Part shown: one piece after another, positions 48,309-60,310 of the stretch
How the letters are laid out: each line of letters opens with the position of its first letter
Numbering within the stretch: position 1 is the stretch's first letter
NCBI GenBank assembly: GCA_013397865.1
Contig: VZTI01001046.1
Location: forward strand, 248,439 to 312,438
Length of the DNA: 64,000 nt
Direction of reading: 5' to 3'
DNA from: Struthidea cinerea
Lineage: Eukaryota > Chordata > Aves > Passeriformes > Corcoracidae
The notes under the pieces: generated by a model
Database searches by the model: none
What the model was told of the DNA's origin: nothing
The model's input: the letters and a program-made list of their open reading frames with translations, nothing else
Program-made: the position numbers and the translations under genes

Positions 48309-49805
48309 CCTGGGGTAAGAGGTGACTGGTGCTCGGATCAGCTCGTGGGCCCGTTACGTCAATTTATTCATTAGGCCCCATGAAGTGTCTGGGTATGCCA
48401 AGTGCTGCTGCCTTTATCGTGCTTTGAGCATGGCTCTGTCAGTAACCAGGGGCTGCTGGAGCTGGAGGGTGTTGGTGCTGCTGAGGGAGGATATTTCCAG
48501 TGATGGACTCCACGTGCAGGGTCTGGGTGAAGGAATCGTGCTGAGGTGGGAGGAAGCAACGCCACTGCTCGGCAAGAGAAGCCGTGGTGCCCTGGGATCC
48601 GAGTCCTCCTGAGCCCTGTCTTCCCTCCAGATCTCATTTTCAAATTAAGATCATCTCTGGATCGTTTTAGATGCTCTTGTTTACGTGCCTGGTGTTTGTG
48701 AATGACAGTGATTCATCTGTTGCTAATACAGGCTCTGTGGAGGTGGAAACCTTTTAAAGAGGCAATAGCACAACTCTGGTTTCCTTTTCTGGGCAGTAAT
48801 CCCCAGTTCTGCCTGTGCAAGAACCTTCTTGTCCATCACCAAACCCTCCACGGGTTGCCATGGGAAGCTCCCTTTGTTCTGCAAAGTGAGAAGAGCCTGA
48901 AAAGTTTTGTGCCTGCCCATGAATTCCTCAATTAAAATAATTCTTTCGCTAGGCTGAGTCTAAGCATTCCTTACAAAGAGGAGCCAGCTGGGAGCCCTCC
49001 TGAGGGAGCTGCTGTGGCCCTGGCAGCGATGAGTTTGGAGCTCAGAGCTTTCCGTGGGGTCCTCAGTGGGTTGGGAAGGGGCTGGAGCTCCTTGCTGTGG
49101 TCCTTCATGGCTTGGTCTGCTCCTTTCCCCTCGGTGAGGTGCCTTTGGTGTGGGAGCTGCACCAGGAACTTCCAAGGAATTGAGAATTGTGTTTGTGGTC
49201 CCAGGAAACCGTGGGTCAAACCTGCTCCATCTGGAGCTGTCAGAGACCCCTCGGTGCTGACTTTCAGCGAGCTGGGTTTTCACCTTTCATCTTTCCTCTC
49301 CAGGAGTTCAAAGCTCCACGGTGGAATTTGCTTTGCAAAGCAGGGGCTCCTTGCAGGAGAGGAGAAATGTCAAAGTGCACCTTCGCTCTCTTTTGATCTT
49401 AATGGCAAGAGATTTTCAGGTTTCTTCTGTTTCCTGCTGACAAATATTAATGTCCAGTGGGTCTTTCCAGACTGTGGGCTGGACCTAACCTGATCTGCTG
49501 GTGAGTAGGGATGAACAGTTCAAACAAAATATAAATCTGCTTTAAATTGGATCCCAGCTGGAACTTTACCCTCCCTGAATTATAATAGCTCATGATTCAC
49601 TCGGTATTTTTCATTCCCCTTTGTGTCTTTGAATTTCTTTATTCCTATGAAGACACGGAAATGAAAGGCTGGGATATCACTGTTGTTCCATTTCCAGCGC
49701 AGGCCAGAGATGGTTTTGTTGGTGGGAGGGTGTTGGGGCTTGTGGGGCAGAAGAGGCTCTGGTGTCCCAGTTTGGAGAGCTCACACGTGTCTTTTTGGGG
49801 TGTTT

Positions 49806-49974
49806 CATAGAGTTATAGAATGGTTGGGTTGGAAGGGACCTTAAAACTCATCTCATTCCACCCCTTGCCATGGGCAGGGACACCTTCCACTGTCCCAGGG
49901 TGCTCCAAGCCCCATCCAGCCTGGCCTTGGGCACTGCCAGGGATCCAGGGGCAGCCACAGCTGCTCTGGGCAGC
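49806..49974 (-). mobile_element. CR1 LINE 3' end
   Basis: CATAGAGTTATAGAATGGTT, GGGTTGGAAGGGACCTTAAA to CACAGCTGCTCTGGGCAGC. Common subfamily, antisense, with an intact-looking terminus. Confidence 0.94.
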
Positions 49975-51027
49975 TGGTACCAGTGAAAGGTTTATTTATG
50001 AAGATCAAACCTGTGACTCTTGGTCTCCATCACTCACAAGTGGGAGCTGGCGAATGCAAGGTGGTGCTCCTCAGGAGGAGTTTGGATGTGACCTGGGCCG
50101 TGAGGTGATTTCCTGAGCAAACCCCCCCGGAGGTGGTGGGAGGGTGCAGGTGGAATGTGCTGTAGAAAGCAGAAGGGGAATAAATAACATCAAGCAGCTC
50201 CCCTCATCTCAGACTTGGACGGAGGTTCCTCTTTGCTCCCTGGCTGCTCGTGAGATTCCTCAGGGCTCAAGAGCCTCTACATCTTAAGCACCTCTGAAAC
50301 CTGCCAGTTAAGGGTTCAGGGTGACTTCAGTGGCTTTTTGCTGGCCCTTTGGTGTGGTTTCCTGGGGGGTTTGCACTTGGCTTTCCTCATGGGCACTGTC
50401 ACAGCTGATTTGGTGGCGCAGTGAATGCTCCAGCAGAGCCTGTGGGACTCTGCAGGTGGCTCTGGAATTTGCTCTTCTCTCCTCGAACCACTGATGGGCT
50501 GTTAGAAGTGACCTGAAGCTGGTCCACTAAATCACAGACCCATAATTGCTAAATATTGAGAGGGGTGAGAAGAAATGTGTTTGCAGTGATATTGGTGTGT
50601 TCCGGGGCTGGCAGCAGTGGTGTGAGGAGGTTTAGGGTGGGTTCAGCCTCCTGGGATCACACTCTGTGCATGATCAGCTCTCCTCGTTGTGAATAAATAC
50701 TGGGGAGCGAAGCTGTTTAACCAGCAAAAGGAAAAGCTGCTGCAGGGGTTTCCTTCAGGGAAAATAAGCACAAGGAGAGGCTTTGTTTTGCCACTCTGAA
50801 TCCCACAGCACATTTCTGACGTGGTTCCTTTGTTGTCACTGCATTCCCTGTCGTGTCCTGGGACCAAGCTTTGCTCCAGGTGGATGTGGGGTGTCAGAAC
50901 TCAGGGCTTGAAGTGACCAGCACTGGCAAAGCAGAGCAGGGAGCTGTGCCAGGCTTGGACAAGGATGCTCTGCTTCCCCTGGGACAGCTCAGGGTTTAGC
51001 TGGGTCTTTGAAGAGGTGGAGATCAGG

Positions 51028-51212
51028 GAATCACAGCTGAAAGGATGACCAGGAGCATCGAGGCCAGGACTGGCCAGGACACCCCAACAACCCCACCCTG
51101 GGCATCCCTGGCAGCGCTGCCCAAACGCTCCTGGAGCTCCGGCAGCCTCGGGGCCGTGCCCATTCCCTGGGGAGCCTGGGCAGTGCCCAGCACCCTCTGG
51201 GGGAATCCAGTA
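51028..51212 (-). mobile_element. CR1 LINE 3' end
   Basis: GGGAATCACAGCTGAAAGGA then CCCCAACAACCCCACCCTGG to CAGCACCCTCTGGGGGAAT. Same subfamily as the copies at 7394 and 8333; its terminus is partly deleted. Confidence 0.92.
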
Positions 51213-53573
51213 ATGCAGGATACTGTGGGAAATGAGGAGCAAACAGATGAAAACTGGATGCTGAAACACGCAGTGCCCACAGGTGCGAGAAGGAACGTCC
51301 CCAGGGACGTTTGTAGCAGAGCCTGTTCTGACCTCTCAGCTTTTCAGAGCATCTCGGAGCCGAGAGCACACAGCATCTGCCTCACAGCTGGGCCACAGAT
51401 TCGGTGTAAAATCCCCTACAGCTCTGACTTAGGGAGAGGTTTCCCTTGGGGCCTGATGCTCACCGGTGCTGAACTCCTCTTGTCACTGTGCGTTTGTCCT
51501 GGAGCTGTGCCGGGGGCCCGGGGAGAGGCTGGGGACAAAGCCAGCGGGGCACGTGGCACACGCTGGTGCCCTGCACCCATGGTGGGGGTGGGAGCTGAGC
51601 TGCCGAGCCGTGCCACGGTGTAATTGTGCTCTCTCTTTCTCCCTGCAGCTTCAGAAAGCAGGGAGAAATCTCCTGATGCTGTTAGTGCTCAATTGCACTC
51701 GCTATCGAGTTAGGGCGATTTGAATTTGCTAATAAGAACCAGGCACCTTCGGCGTGCACGTAAATGATAATTCCCAGCCTGTGGCTGTGGGGTTAATGTT
51801 GATTTTGTTGATTTTTGTGGCTCAGTATCACCAATCATCTGCAGGAAAGTAGGGCAGGGATGGCAGAGTTTGGAGCAGGCAGCCAAGAGCCTGGCAGCAG
51901 CTCCGAGTGCAGGCTTGGTTTGAGAGGGAGAAGAAGGGAGGGAAGAAAGGAGAAACCTTGCCTGTGGATGGTGCTTTTGTAGAAGCAGCACTAAAAGGTA
52001 GGGATGCACTGAGGGGTGACCAAACCCTTGCACAAAATACCCAAACCAGCTCAGCCAAACGACTGACTCGAGCACAAAACCACATTGGGAGCTCTGGATG
52101 TGTGAAACCCATCCCAACAGAGAGAGCCTGTGCATCCCCCACGACCCCCTTACACCCTCTCTGTTGGCACCTGGGCCTTCTTCCAGCTGGTTATAGAGGA
52201 AATCCATAGAGAATTTTATAGAGAAATCCATATATATGGATTTCATCCATGTTTCCTGCTGGATTTAAGCTTCCTCCCTCCCATTATGTTGTTACAACCT
52301 GTGGGTTTTTTTGAGTATCAGCCAGGTTTATTATCACGTAGAAAAATCAGTGTTTTAGGTCAAACTTCATTCATTTAGCTGATCGCCGGTGTGTGCCAGA
52401 CATCTCAGCACCTCGAATCTCAGAAATCCTTGTGCAAACAGACTCCGTATCACCCATGTGTGTAAAAATATCCAAACTTCTCCGTGCCTTAAACCCCTCC
52501 CTGGAGCTCTGTGTCCAAACTCTCCTGAGCAGCAGATGGAGTGGATTTCTCAGCTCCCTTTTCCCCGGGGAAAAGCCTCACTCCAGGCTTTGGAGTAACA
52601 AACGTGCTGCTAACGAGACCAGGTCGGGTGCATGCAACCCAGCAGTGCAATAAATTGGTGTGAGCATCCACGGATTTGTAGGAAAAATCCCTCGTGGAGC
52701 ACCGAGCAAGCAGCACAAGCGTCTGTGAGAGGAAAGCACGCGGTGAAAGGAGGAATCTGCGCAGCTGATGGACCCTGTGTGAGCTGCCAGCACAAGGGTC
52801 CTGCCCCAGTCTCAGTTCTTCCCGGGCTGACATCCATTATTCACCCTGGATTCCGGAGGGCTGCAGGGCCCGTCTGCCCAAGGGCTGAATTCCCGGGTGT
52901 TTTAGGGACGCGGGCTTTGCACGCCTCCTCCTCTGGAAGATCTGCAGAAATCCAAAGGATAGGAACCGTGGAGCAAGCCTGAGGCTGAAATGGCGTTGGA
53001 ATACTGAAATGCCAAGAGTGCCGCACGTTTGTGCCCACGCCTGGCTCTCCGTCCGTCTGGGAACGCAGCCTGGCTGACCCCGCGCCCACGTGGACATTCC
53101 CTCCAAGGCTGAAGAGGATTGAGACATCTCAACCCTGCTCCAGCGAATTCCCCTGCTCAGAACAGCCCTCGAGCAAACGTGTGAAGCTGAGCGGGAGCTG
53201 AAGTGCCTCCCTGAGTCTTCTGGGGTTTATTTAATGTCTCAGGGAAGGTTTATTCCCAATGACTGTGGGGTGGCCACCTCCAGGTTTAATAGGAGACGCT
53301 TCAGACATACAGCTGGAGAGTGACAACTATCACACAAACTTCAAGAGTCTCTTCGAGGCAGCAATTGCTCTCTGAAAAGCCAGGAAATCTCTCCAAACAG
53401 CACCGTAACCATGGGGGCTTGCCAAGGAAAAAAATCTCCAGCTGAAGAAATCCACTCGCAGCTCGGCAGCGTGAAAGCACCGAGGGTACAAACAGCTCTG
53501 AAGGTGCCTGGCCGTCGCTTTCCTGCCCAGGATGGAAAAGGCAGCTGGGTGCTCTCAGAACGTGCCAGTCCTG

Positions 53574-53956
53574 TGTCGCTGTGAGCGGCACTGACGGCAA
53601 GGAATGTCACGAGTAAGTTCAGAAGGGAAAGCAGTTCTGACTCTTAATTAATTAATTAATTAATTCATCTTTTTATAACATGGATCACAAAGAGAGTGTT
53701 GAATGGCATAAGACAGTTGGGTGCTTGGCCATCCACCCCTTGAGGGGATTGGTCAAGCTCTAAGACACTTACTTTAAAATATTAAAAAGCTAAAACCATA
53801 ACAATTTTGCACAACAAACCCAGGTGCAAGCTAAAGAGTTCGTTTACAAAAACCCATAGCAGTGTTTTTCACAGCTTCTGTGAGAACCGCAAAGTTCTCA
53901 CAGAACGCTGCAGAAAAGCTGAAAGATTTCTCTACCAAAGCTTTTCAGCATCCACA
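53574..53956 (-). mobile_element. Solo LTR, family A copy 3 (diverged)
   Basis: Starts TGTCGCTGTGAGCGGCACTG and ends CTTTTCAGCATCCACA, with an exact 6-bp target duplication GTCCTG (53568-53573 and 53957-53962). It shares the blocks CTTGGCCATCCACCCCTTGA and CATAACAATTTTGCA with the other two copies but is clearly more diverged. It contains a (TTAA)n run at 53643-53665. It is antisense to CACNA1B. Confidence 0.88.
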
Positions 53957-54165
53957 GTCCTGTGCCATCCCTGCTGCCTCCGGGGCTGCGCTGACACGGA
54001 GCAACACAGCGCTTCTGAGGGAACCAGAAGTGGAGGTGTCACTGGATTTTGTCGTTCTGAGGGCAGCCCCGGATCCGTGCTCCAGCAGGAGAGGCTGTGG
54101 CAGAGCTCTGGGAGAAGGTTTTTGCTCTTTGCTCAACAGATCTCATGCCCTGGGTGCAGGGGGTG

Positions 54166-54266
54166 GGCAGGGACACCTCCCACTGTCCCAGGGTGCTCCA
54201 AGCCCTGTCCAGCCTGGCCTTGGGCACTTCCAGGGATGGGACAGCCACCAGCTCTCAGGGAGCCTG
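54166..54266 (-). mobile_element. CR1 LINE internal fragment
   Basis: GGCAGGGACACCTCCCACTG to GGCACTTCCAGGGATGGGAC and AGCCACCAGCTCTCAGGGA. Antisense; the terminal 40 bp are missing. Confidence 0.88.
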
Positions 54267-54369
54267 TTGTTTTTCCTCCAGCAGAGAAAGTTCCTGGCAC
54301 GACAGAGCCTTTGCAATAGGAAATTTTTAATCCTTTTTTCATTACAGCATCATTTTTATTTTTTCTTGA

Positions 54370-54507
54370 GTCCAAGGCCAAGTTGGACAACCTTGGAGCA
54401 CCCTGGGATCATGGAAGGTGTCCCTGCCCATAGCAGGAGGTGGGATGAGGTGGGATGAGATGGGCTTTAAGTTCTCTTTCCACCCAAAATATTCTGTGAT
54501 TCTAAAA
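54370..54507 (+). mobile_element. CR1 LINE terminal fragment
   Basis: GTCCAAGGCCAAGTTGGACA, GGAAGGTGTCCCTGCCCATA, then TTTCCACCCAAAATATTCTG and TGATTCT. Sense; it faces the antisense fragment at 54166. Confidence 0.88.
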
Positions 54508-56150
54508 TCCAGCAAATCCCTTGCGAGGGAGGAAAATCACCCGGGAACTGTGGGAGGCAGCTCATCCCAAAAACCCCCTGGGTGTCCCTGCCCCTTCTAG
54601 GGCTGGTTTGTTTATCAGCGTGGCCTGTGGCAACACCTTTGCTGTCCATCCCTGTTCCCAGGTTGTTCCCTCCCAGAAAGGACTCCTGGAATACAGAGAG
54701 GAGCAGCTTTGAGCTGCTCTCATCATTTTTTACAGGCTTAATGAATACACACTGGAGTAAATATTTTCACACTTCGATTTGGAATTTCACAGGCAGTTTT
54801 CATTCAAATTTGGAACAACTTGGCAAGGCTTGTGCTTAGGAAAAACCTTTTTTTCTTTTCCTGTAGCAAAGAATCCTTTTCTATTTAAAATGTCTTCACA
54901 AAACCTTGTGAAACATCTTTAGATGGAGCCCAGAGGATCATGACCAACTGGTTTTTTGTTCTGTTTTGTCTGAAGCAGGGGAATGGGAGGGATAAAACAC
55001 CTCTGGAATCTTGTTCTGAGTAGGGATTGCGTTGACAAAGGGCTGCTGGGCCCGGGGGCTTTGCTGTGCTCTGAATTCTGTGGGACTGAGCTCTCAGCTC
55101 CAGCTCCTGAGCTGCAGATTTATCCACAAGGATGTTTTTTGCTCATAATTAAGGAAAATCTGAGCTGCTGGAGGTGTCTCATTAGAAGATAAGAAAGAGA
55201 AGGTTGGCCCAAGCTAAATAAACCGATGCTCTGCTCGTTCCCAGTCCTCTGCTGCAGAATGCAGGTGTGTAACAGCCCGTGGCTGTGATTTTTTGTGATG
55301 GAATCAAGGCTTTCCTTCATTCAACCAATTTTCTGCTGCTGAAAACTTCTCGGGGATCTTCGCTGGCGATGTTTAGAGGGAAGACCAGGAAGAATCTGGA
55401 GCTGCATTTGGTTGATGAGGAAACCTGGGCACTATCCTTAGGGCTGCTGTTATTTGCAGTGATTTTGGGCCTTGCCCCCCAATTTCCTCTGCTCAAAGCC
55501 AGAAAATGCTGGAGTTTTGGATTGTTGTGGTGCTCTGGGAATGGCTCCGTGTGACTGGCTCTGCCCTGCTGACTGAGGGGCTGCTGAGTGGCAGGGAAAG
55601 TTTATTCTGCGTCTACTCACTAGACCAGCAAAACTCTGGGATAATGATCCTTAGCTGAAAACCTCGTGTGTCCCTGAGCAGCCGAACTGAGCAGGGCTCT
55701 AAATCCATGTCTTGTGTTTTATGCATTTATTCCTGTGGATATTTCTCCCTCCTCGGGACTTGTGGAACACATTTGGGGCCAGCTTTGGCTCTTCAGACAC
55801 CTGGAAGCCTTTGGAGAGTAGGAAAAGCACATGCAGAGAGCGCTGGATTTATTCCAGGTGCAGCTTGACTCACACAGGAGCTCTCTCAGGCACTGAATGG
55901 TTTGTGCTCGATGTGAATTCCAAGCTCAGCAGCAGAGCCTGGTTTTCATGGTGCTCCCTCCAGCTGCACACCCCAGCCCCAAGAGCTCCTGCACTCTCCT
56001 TGTGCCCCTTCCCCGAAAATGCGGGTTCTGTGTGCTCAGAGAAACCTGAAGATGGGTGACTGAGGCACTGCTGGCAGGAATCAGAATATTTGGAGTTCTG
56101 CTGGATGAAGTGGCTGCCCCTGTCGTGATGCCATGATGATTCTTTGCCTG

Positions 56151-56252
56151 CCTTTTATATACCCTTTTATATACCTTTTATATACCTGTTATATACCCTT
56201 TTATATAGCTTTTATATACCTGTTATATACCCTTTTATATAGCTTTTAGATA
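56151..56252. repeat. TTTTATATACC minisatellite
   Basis: An 11-12-bp unit CTTTTATATACC and variants (CTGTTATATACC, CTTTTATATAGC) repeat about nine times. The segment CTGTTATATACCCTTTTATA is itself duplicated, giving a longer-period repeat of about 40 bp. Confidence 0.9.
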
Positions 56253-56551
56253 TCCCCAGTGCTTTTAGCACGCATTCTTGTAATTCCTTGAGCCCGATAA
56301 CTTCGCAGAGTCCCAATATTCCCTTAAGCCAGGAGATCAAACGTCCTGGAGGCCTCACAGGTGGGGCCAGAAAGCCCTACACCATCCTGAGAAACCCAGG
56401 TCCTCTCTAGAACATCCTGAGAACTAAGACAGGCCCATCCAGGGGGGAATTCCTCAGGATGGGGGGGGTTCATTTGAGCCTCTCGTTGGGGAATCTTTGA
56501 TAAATGTGCTAATTTGCAAGGTCGTCTATAAATTGTGTACACGATCTGTCG

Positions 56552-56676
56552 TGTGGGTGCATTTTGGGTGCATTTCATGTGCATTTTGGGTGAATTTCGG
56601 GTGCATTTCATGTGCATTTCGGGGTGCATTTTGGGTGCATTTCATGTGCATTTTGGGGTGCATTTCAGCGCATTCC
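56552..56676. repeat. GTGCATTT minisatellite
   Basis: An 11-bp unit TTGGGTGCATT with variants (TCATGTGCATT, TCGGGTGCATT) repeats about eleven times. Confidence 0.9.
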
Positions 56677-56931
56677 ACCCGGACGAAGTCGTGCACCTTA
56701 AGGATCCTTAAACAAATACCGAGGTAAAAACCCCTTTTCCCTTAAACCGTGTTTGGTTTTAATTTTAAGACCAGGGTTTTAAGAACAGTTTAAGAACAGG
56801 GTTTAAGAAGAACAGTCGCTTCTCAGCTTGAGTCACGTTTTGTGAAGCTGTTGGAATTCCTCAGTCAATTCCTTGGTCAGCTCTTTGGCTTTCAGATTTG
56901 TGGTAAAATGTGTGAAGTGCGTGGTCAGAGA

Positions 56932-57060
56932 ATCACAGAATGGTTTGGGTTGGAAGGGACCTCAAAGATCATCTCATTCCAGCCTCCCTGCTGAGGACAG
57001 GGACGGCTTCCACCAGAGCAGGGTGCTCCAAGCCCCGTCTAACCTGTCCTTAAATCCTCC
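56932..57060 (-). mobile_element. CR1 LINE 3' end
   Basis: AATCACAGAATGGTTTGGGT, TCAAAGATCATCTCATTCCA to CCCCGTCTAACCTGTCCTT. Antisense, diverged in its inner part. Confidence 0.92.
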
Positions 57061-57359
57061 TTATCTCCCAGATAAGTGCCCCGTGGGGCTCAGAGAGGGG
57101 CTGGGCAGGTTTTTTGCTGGGGCAGGACTTCCTCTCGAGACCCCCAGCCAGAGGCCTGACCTTCCTCACCCTGAACATGCCTCACCTGTCCCCGCCGAGC
57201 CGACATCCATAATTCAAGCCCACAGCTGGTTAAAAATAAAAGAAAGCGAGGAGAAGCTACAAAATAAAAACAAAAACATTCAAAAGGAGGTAGAGTCCCT
57301 TGGCCAGGCTGTTATTTCTGACGGTGGCAGAGCTTTCCCAGTGCCAGGCAGGCTCATGA

Positions 57360-57640
57360 ATAAAGCAGCTGAGTGAGTTCACGCTAGCTGGGGAAAGAAT
57401 GAATTTTTTATCAAGAAGCCCTGCTAGCATATTTATGTATTGATATATTGGTGCCATAAGCCCTTGGATCAAGGCGTGAAGCAGCAGTGGTTTTGCTTTT
57501 CCAGCCTCCCCAGCTCTGGAGAAGGGGAGAAACAAAAGGGAGGATTTGCTTCTGTTTAAACTTGGCTGAATTAACATTATTATTGCTTGCAGTAGCTACA
57601 GTCAGAACGTGTCCCTACATCTACTGCTATTGTACAGGGT
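57360..57640. other. AT-rich unique island (candidate conserved non-coding element)
   Basis: A repeat-free block contains GCATATTTATGTATTGATAT, TGAATTAACATTATTATTGC and GTAGCTACAGTCAGAACG. No coding frame is seen. The suggestion of constraint rests only on composition and lack of repeats. Confidence 0.25.
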
Positions 57641-58159
57641 TTAAATGCTGCCAGCTTTGAGGATTTTACCCGGAGTCTTCTGGTATTTGGGTTGATTTTA
57701 TGCATTTGGGTGCTTTCAGAGGAAAGCCCGGCTCTGGATTGGTGCGTTTGAGGGAATCACAGCTCCCTTCACTCTTCCCGGGGACTTTCTGAGCTCTGTC
57801 ACGGGAAATAAAAGGTGGAAAACGTGAATCCTAAAGGGGTGGTGATCTAGGTGCGTGTGAAGGTGGAAAGGAGGAGTGGAATAGCTCGAAGACCCCAAAG
57901 AGAGAGGATCTTCTCAGGAAGATGGAGTTGAGTAAACGTGCCAGGGGTTTGGGGTTCTCTTCCCGGGAGTTGCGGCTTTGTCAGGGCTGCGGTGTGAGGG
58001 GAGCGCAGAGGCCACTGGGGGCTCTGAAGGCTTTTCCCACAGCTGCTGCCCCCATCCCAAAGGGCTCCCAGGAAACGCTTCCTCAGCCCACGGGACCTTT
58101 CCTGGTGTCCAAAACCCACCACAAAGGCACAGTTATGATGTGCTCTTGGAGGAGATCAG

Positions 58160-58345
58160 ATCCCAGAATCAGGTTGGGAAAGACCTTTGGACCTGATGGT
58201 CTCAATCTGTGACCTAACACCATCTGGGCACTAGGCCATGGCACCGAGTGTCACCTCCCTGGGCAGCTCCTTCCAGTGCTCAGTCCCTCTTTCAATGAAG
58301 AGTTTTTTCCTAATCTCCAGCCTAAACTTCCCCTGGTGTGGCTTA
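58160..58345 (-). mobile_element. CR1 LINE 3' end (older subfamily)
   Basis: CCCAGAATCAGGTTGGGAAA, GGGCACTAGGCCATGGCACC, then TTTTTTCCTAATCTCCAGCC and TAAACTTCCCCTGG. Antisense. It abuts the sense copy at 58352. Confidence 0.85.
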
Positions 58346-58351
58346 GACCAG

Positions 58352-58630
58352 CCTCAGGCAGCAACTGACAGGACAAGAGGACACAGTCTCAAGCTGCGCC
58401 AAGGGAAATTCAGGCTGGATGTCGGGAAGAAGTTTTTTACTGAAAGAGTGATAAGGGTCTGGAATCGTCTGCCCGGGGAGGTGGTGGAGTCACCATCCCT
58501 GGGTGTGTTTAAGAAGGGATTGGATGTGGCACTCGGTGCCGTGGTTCAGTTGAGGTGGTGTTAGGGCGTGGGTTGGACTCGGTGATCTTGAAGGTCTCTT
58601 CCAACCCGGTGATGCTGTGATTTCTGTGAA
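58352..58630 (+). mobile_element. CR1 LINE 3' end
   Basis: CCTCAGGCAGCAACTGACAG, GGCTGGATGTCGGGAAGAAG, GGAGTCACCATCCCTGGGTG, then GAAGGTCTCTTCCAACCCGG and TGTGATTTCTGTGAAT. Sense; head-to-head with the copy at 58160. Confidence 0.93.
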
Positions 58631-60199
58631 TTTGCTGTGTGGACCTTGTGTGAAGTTTAGAGCTCCCTGAAATCCCATCCATCCCACTTCCAGCCGTGGA
58701 AGACTCCAGCTACTAAGGGGTTTTCCTCACAGAATCCTAAGAACTGGTGTTTGAGCTTGGCTCCCAGTTCCCTGCAGCTTGTTGGGGGCTCTTTTACTTT
58801 AATTCCCCCTTTCCATGCAGTGGCACCTGCTCTGACCCACCTGATCCCAGCTGGGGGGATGCTCTGAACCCCAACCCAACCCCACCTGGCTGTACTCAGA
58901 GCACGCTTTGGACCGACCACTAATTCCATTAACAATCCCATTTTAGTTTTTATCCTTCCCACAGAGCACCCCAGGCTCTGCCGTCTCCCTCCCGGGGGTG
59001 CTACAGCCCCGGAGCATCCGTGGGGATGTTCCTGTGCCAGCTGAGTTTGGCTCCGGAGGGTCACGGGCAGCCCCAGGCCCTGCAGAGCTGAGCACCAGAT
59101 GCTCCCTGAAATGGGCTGGAACATCTGGGAGTCAGAAACCAGAGAAACTGGGCTGCATTCGAGCCGAAGTTGTATTAAAACTGGGATGGGGAAAGAAAGG
59201 AAAGGCTTTCTGCAGATGCTGGTGTGTGGAGCAGCACGTGGGGTCAGCGCTTGAGAAATGGGATTTGTCTGGCTGCTCTGCTGGGGAATGTGGGGATACA
59301 GCTCAACTTTCACCGGGCTGTGACCCAGTTTCACCCCCTGTGAGGCTGGGGGCTGCAGCAGAGACCTCCTCAGGGCAGGGCTTGGTGGTGTTTGTGGGTC
59401 AGAAAGGCTACAGAAGGTTGAAGTTTTCTCCTTCTGTTTTCATCATAGGGCAGGTTCCGCGTGCTCCTGTACGTGCTCGGGATGCTTTTGACTTTATTCT
59501 TAGCAATTTCTGCGTTCATTTAAATGTAAGAATAGGAGCAGAGAGAAATAAATCACCCGTAAATAGCTTCGCTAATTATCAGAAATAGTGAGGAGAGAGC
59601 TGTGAAAAATCAGATGGGGGGTAAAGAGAGTTCATCTCTCCAAGACAGCCGAGAGTTCTCCTCCATGCAAAAGCACTTAACTGAGGGAATATTACCCTTT
59701 AATTGCCCTGAATAAGTCAGGCCGTGCCACTGATGAGCTTCAATGAGTAAATCGAGGTGTGCTGCATTTTGTATTTTGATTAAAAACACGGTAAAAGCGA
59801 ATGGTCCGTGGTGCCCGGCTGTACCTGTCAAATTAAATCCCTTTATTGACCCCCGCTCTGGAAACATTTGCGTGGCAGCCCCTTAATTGTTTGTCTTTTC
59901 ACGTTAAAGGTTATTTTATGTGAAGGAAAGTTCCTTCCCCTCCCAAAGCAGCTCCTGCTCCCTTTGATCAGCCCCAAACTCAGTTTGGAGTCAGCAGTGG
60001 GATCTGAGTCTCCCTGGGGATGGGCAGCAAGGAGCTGAAAGCAGGCAGAGAGCCTGGAGAGCCAGTGAAGGGTGGCGATGGGCTGGGAGAAGGATGCTGG
60101 AGCAGGCAAGGCTTTTTTGGCCATTTGCTGGCGATGGGATGGGGCTGGAGCCGAGCTGCTGCTGGTCCTGCAGCAACGAGAAGCTCCAGGGTGTGAATC

Positions 60200-60310
60200 C
60201 CAGGCTGGCTGGGGTGGGAAGAGACCTTAAAGATCACCTCGTTCCACCTCCACCACCCCAGGGTGCTGCAAGCCCCATCCAGCCTGGCCTTGGACACTTC
60301 CAGGGATGAG
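60200..60310 (-). mobile_element. CR1 LINE 3' fragment
   Basis: CAGGCTGGCTGGGGTGGGAA, GACCTTAAAGATCACCTCGT to CTTGGACACTTCCAGGGATG. Antisense. Confidence 0.85.
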
